From NCBI RefSeq assembly GCF_002572525.1, contig NZ_PDBS01000001.1:1550001-1614000 (forward strand): DNA of 64,000 bases, given 5' to 3'. Below are positions 62,112 to 64,000 of the stretch, in pieces. This DNA is from Natrinema sp. CBA1119 (GTDB taxonomy: Archaea > Halobacteriota > Halobacteria > Halobacteriales > Natrialbaceae). A program made the translations under genes and the position numbers. The notes below the pieces were generated by a model. The model saw only the letters and a program-made list of their open reading frames with translations. It searched no databases and was not told where the DNA came from. The number at the start of each line of letters is the position of its first letter. Within the stretch, counting starts at the first letter, position 1.

Positions 62112-63236
62112 ATGAGTTCGAGACTGACGTTCGGCACGCTGAAGCGGATCGGTGCGATTCTGATCGCGATCATGATCGTCATCGCCGCCGGTATCGTCGT
62201 CGGCCAGGCCCCCGCCATCTTCGGCGTCGAGGAGGACCCCGAGGCCTCGATCACGTTCGAGGATCAACAGGGCAACGGCTCCACTGTCACGGTGCAGTCG
62301 GTTACCCTTTCTGAGGGCGGCTACGTCGTCATCAGCGATGGCGGCGATGAGCCGCTGGCGGTCTCCGAACGCCTCGAGGCCGGCAGCCACGAGAACGTAA
62401 CCCTCGAGCGCGAGGACGACGCGACCCGCGAACTCCTCGGGCAGCTGACCGCGACGGTTCATCGGGACACGTCGGACGACGAAGGGTACGCCTACGAGGC
62501 GAGCGGCGGCGAGGAGGATCAGCCCTATCTCGAGAATGGGTTCCCGGTCAGTGACACCGCGACGGTGACGACCGGCGACGATGCGGTCAGCGACTCGTTC
62601 ATGGTCGAATCGATCGACGTGCCGGCGACGGCGACGACGAACGAGACGATCGAGGTGAACGCCACGATCCGAAATCCGACGGAGTTCCGGGCCCAACAGC
62701 CCGTCGAGGTCCGTATCGACGGGGCCGTCTTCGCGAGACAGGTGCTGGAACTCGAGGGCGGTGAGACCCGGACCGTGGCCCTCGAGACGGACACAAGCGG
62801 CGCACCGCCTGGGAACCAGTCGATCGGCGTCTACACCGAGGACGACGGGGAACTCGACCGGATCGATCTCGAGTTCCATACCGATCCGAGCGTCTCGGTC
62901 CAAACCGCGAGCGACGGGAACGTGACGGTCTCCGCGGCGATTCCCGAGGCGGGATTCGTCGCCCTCGAGCACGACGGCTCGATGATCGGCACGAGCGACG
63001 AACTCGAGCCCGGCGAGCACGAGAACGTCACCGTCGATCTCGCCAACGACACCGCCATCGACGAGAACGAGGAGCTGACGGCGAGCCTCTACGCGGGCGA
63101 TCCGAACGACGTTGATTCGGCGTCGCCGATCGAGTTCGAGGGAGAACCGGTCGAAACGACGTTCACGCTCGCGGGTGCGGCCGAGAACTCGAGCGATGAC
63201 GGTGACGGCTCCGACAACGAATCGACCGGCGAGTAG
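62112..63236 (+). CDS. membrane-anchored surface protein with DUF7282-like domains
   Basis: A 374-residue protein. The N-terminal helix (residues 8-30: GAILIAIMIVIAAGIVVGQAPAI) acts as anchor or signal. A first domain (44-160: VTLSEGGYVVISDGG, GSHENVTLE) and a third (270-365: IPEAGFVALEHDG, GEHENVTVDL) are related to each other and to DUF7282. Between them (180-260) is a CARDB-like Ig domain (NATIRNPTEFRAQQPVEVRIDGAV). The tail is acidic. Start ATG 62112. The frame is open 66 bases upstream but begins basic. Function: probably surface adhesion or structure, inferred only. Confidence 0.82.
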   Translation: MSSRLTFGTLKRIGAILIAIMIVIAAGIVVGQAPAIFGVEEDPEASITFEDQQGNGSTVTVQSVTLSEGGYVVISDGGDEPLAVSERLEAGSHENVTLEREDDATRELLGQLTATVHRDTSDDEGYAYEASGGEEDQPYLENGFPVSDTATVTTGDDAVSDSFMVESIDVPATATTNETIEVNATIRNPTEFRAQQPVEVRIDGAVFARQVLELEGGETRTVALETDTSGAPPGNQSIGVYTEDDGELDRIDLEFHTDPSVSVQTASDGNVTVSAAIPEAGFVALEHDGSMIGTSDELEPGEHENVTVDLANDTAIDENEELTASLYAGDPNDVDSASPIEFEGEPVETTFTLAGAAENSSDDGDGSDNESTGE

Positions 63237-63321
63237 CCGTCCGTTCAATCGCCGAGTCGCTGCCGGTTCGACCGCCGAGTAACCGACCGATTCTTACCCG
63301 GCCCACCCCTACTGGCTGGCG

Positions 63322-64000
63322 ATGGACGCGCCGCTGTGGACCGAAACCCACGCCCCGGAGCTGGCCGAGTTGCCACAGGACGACGCCCGCGAGTACCTCG
63401 AACGGGCCGTCGAGGAGCCGATCAACCTCCTCCTACAGGGCCCGCCCGGAAGCGGGAAGACGGCCGCGGCGCGCGCACTGGTCCGCGAGGCGCACGCGGA
63501 TCCGGACAACGATTTCGTCGAGATCAACGTCGCCGACTTCTTCGGCCGGACCAAGACCGAGATCAAGAACGATCCCCGCTTCGAACACTTCCTCGTCGGC
63601 CGCTCGTCGATGTCCAAGCGGGACATGATCAACCACGTCCTCAAGGAGTCGGCGAGCTACGCGCCCGTTTCAGGGGGGTACACCACAATCTTGCTCGACA
63701 ACGCCGAGGACGTCCGCGAGGACTTCCAGCAGGCCCTGCGCCGGATCATGGAGCAACACCACCGGACGACGCAGTTCATTGTCGCCACGCGCCAGCCGAC
63801 CAAGCTCATCCCGCCGATCCGTTCGCGGTGTTTCCCCGTCTCTTTCCCCTCGCCGACCAGCGAGGAGATCGTCACCGTCCTCGAGCGCATTGTCGAGGAA
63901 GAGGAAGTCGCGTACGACGACGACGGCCTCGAGTTCGTCGCGGGCTACGCGAACGGCAACCTTCGACAGGCGATCCTCGCGGCCCAGACGACCGTCGAGA
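63322..64000 (+). CDS. RFC-like clamp-loader AAA+ ATPase (partial at window end)
   Basis: The first 226 residues are visible. Walker A is G-P-P-G-S-G-K-T (residues 40-47), Walker B L-L-D-N-A-E-D near residue 124, and the SRC-type arginine finger is I-R-S-R-C near 166. The N-terminus MDAPLWTETHAPELAELPQDD matches the W-x-E-K/T-x-x-P start of small replication factor C proteins. In Walker B the family's usual D-E is N-A here (LLDNAED), which suggests a non-canonical paralogue. It belongs to the RFC family that loads PCNA. The promoter CTTACCC lies about 29 bases before ATG 63322. Confidence 0.9.
   Translation, partial: MDAPLWTETHAPELAELPQDDAREYLERAVEEPINLLLQGPPGSGKTAAARALVREAHADPDNDFVEINVADFFGRTKTEIKNDPRFEHFLVGRSSMSKRDMINHVLKESASYAPVSGGYTTILLDNAEDVREDFQQALRRIMEQHHRTTQFIVATRQPTKLIPPIRSRCFPVSFPSPTSEEIVTVLERIVEEEEVAYDDDGLEFVAGYANGNLRQAILAAQTTVE

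Noticed and set aside
1-64000. tRNA or rRNA genes
   Set aside because: I looked for T-loop-like GGTTC-A-A-T-C patterns with acceptor pairing in the intergenic regions and saw no convincing cloverleaf; a tRNAscan run would be decisive.

Overview
The window is chromosomal DNA from an extremely halophilic archaeon of class Halobacteria, most likely of the Natrinema/Haloterrigena kind. The evidence is high GC with strong C/G third positions, very acidic proteins, Tat-dependent lipoproteins, a halobacterial-type plant-like [2Fe-2S] ferredoxin, an ISH3-family transposon, aIF1A, an RNase Z and a clamp-loader ATPase. Many genes have a TATA-like hexamer about 27 bases before the start codon and no obvious ribosome binding site, as expected for leaderless haloarchaeal transcripts.

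Layout. 1-9 kb: a PiT-type phosphate permease, small haloarchaeal proteins, upp, a cupin, a membrane-protein gene with an amber codon at position 5, an IMPACT/YigZ protein, an HTH-ACT regulator and hisB. 9-19 kb: trkH, hisA, an SLC13-type carrier with TrkA-C domains, then two PiT permeases flanking a broken universal-stress-protein gene and a remarkable protein of 35 consecutive tetrapeptides; then ferredoxin. 19-21.5 kb: an arsenic operon (arsR, acr3, arsC). 21.5-35.5 kb: HPP protein, prepilin peptidase, HIT protein, uracil-DNA glycosylase, ileS, a secreted zinc peptidase, a heme-NO-binding-like protein without the proximal His, prs, and a beta-propeller. 35.6-49 kb: glmM, stress proteins, hisI, an orphan AbrB-type antitoxin, serA, a PAS histidine kinase, serB, and the metY-metX methionine operon behind a palindromic operator. 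49-57 kb: DsrE protein, MFS carrier, two tandem blue-copper lipoproteins, a class V aminotransferase, a subtilisin, a relic of a TnpB-type element abutting aIF1A, and a MITE. 57-64 kb: a COG2433 (DUF460) gene split by a complete ISH3-family element with a 5-bp target duplication, RNase Z, a secreted protein and the start of an RFC-like ATPase.

Genes that work together: serA and serB with a possible phosphoserine aminotransferase; metY-metX for homocysteine; arsR-acr3-arsC for arsenic export; hisA, hisB and hisI scattered; three PiT permeases with a Trk subunit for ion supply.

The most unusual non-coding content is (1) a modular dispersed element present three times, each time starting 27 to 58 bases after a stop codon on the same strand and ending in a conserved hairpin; (2) a second hairpin family with two shuffled modules; (3) a degenerate TnpB-element end that keeps an omega-RNA-like fold and stops exactly at the aIF1A stop codon; (4) a second, slightly diverged copy of the ileS 3' end about 165 bases after the real one.
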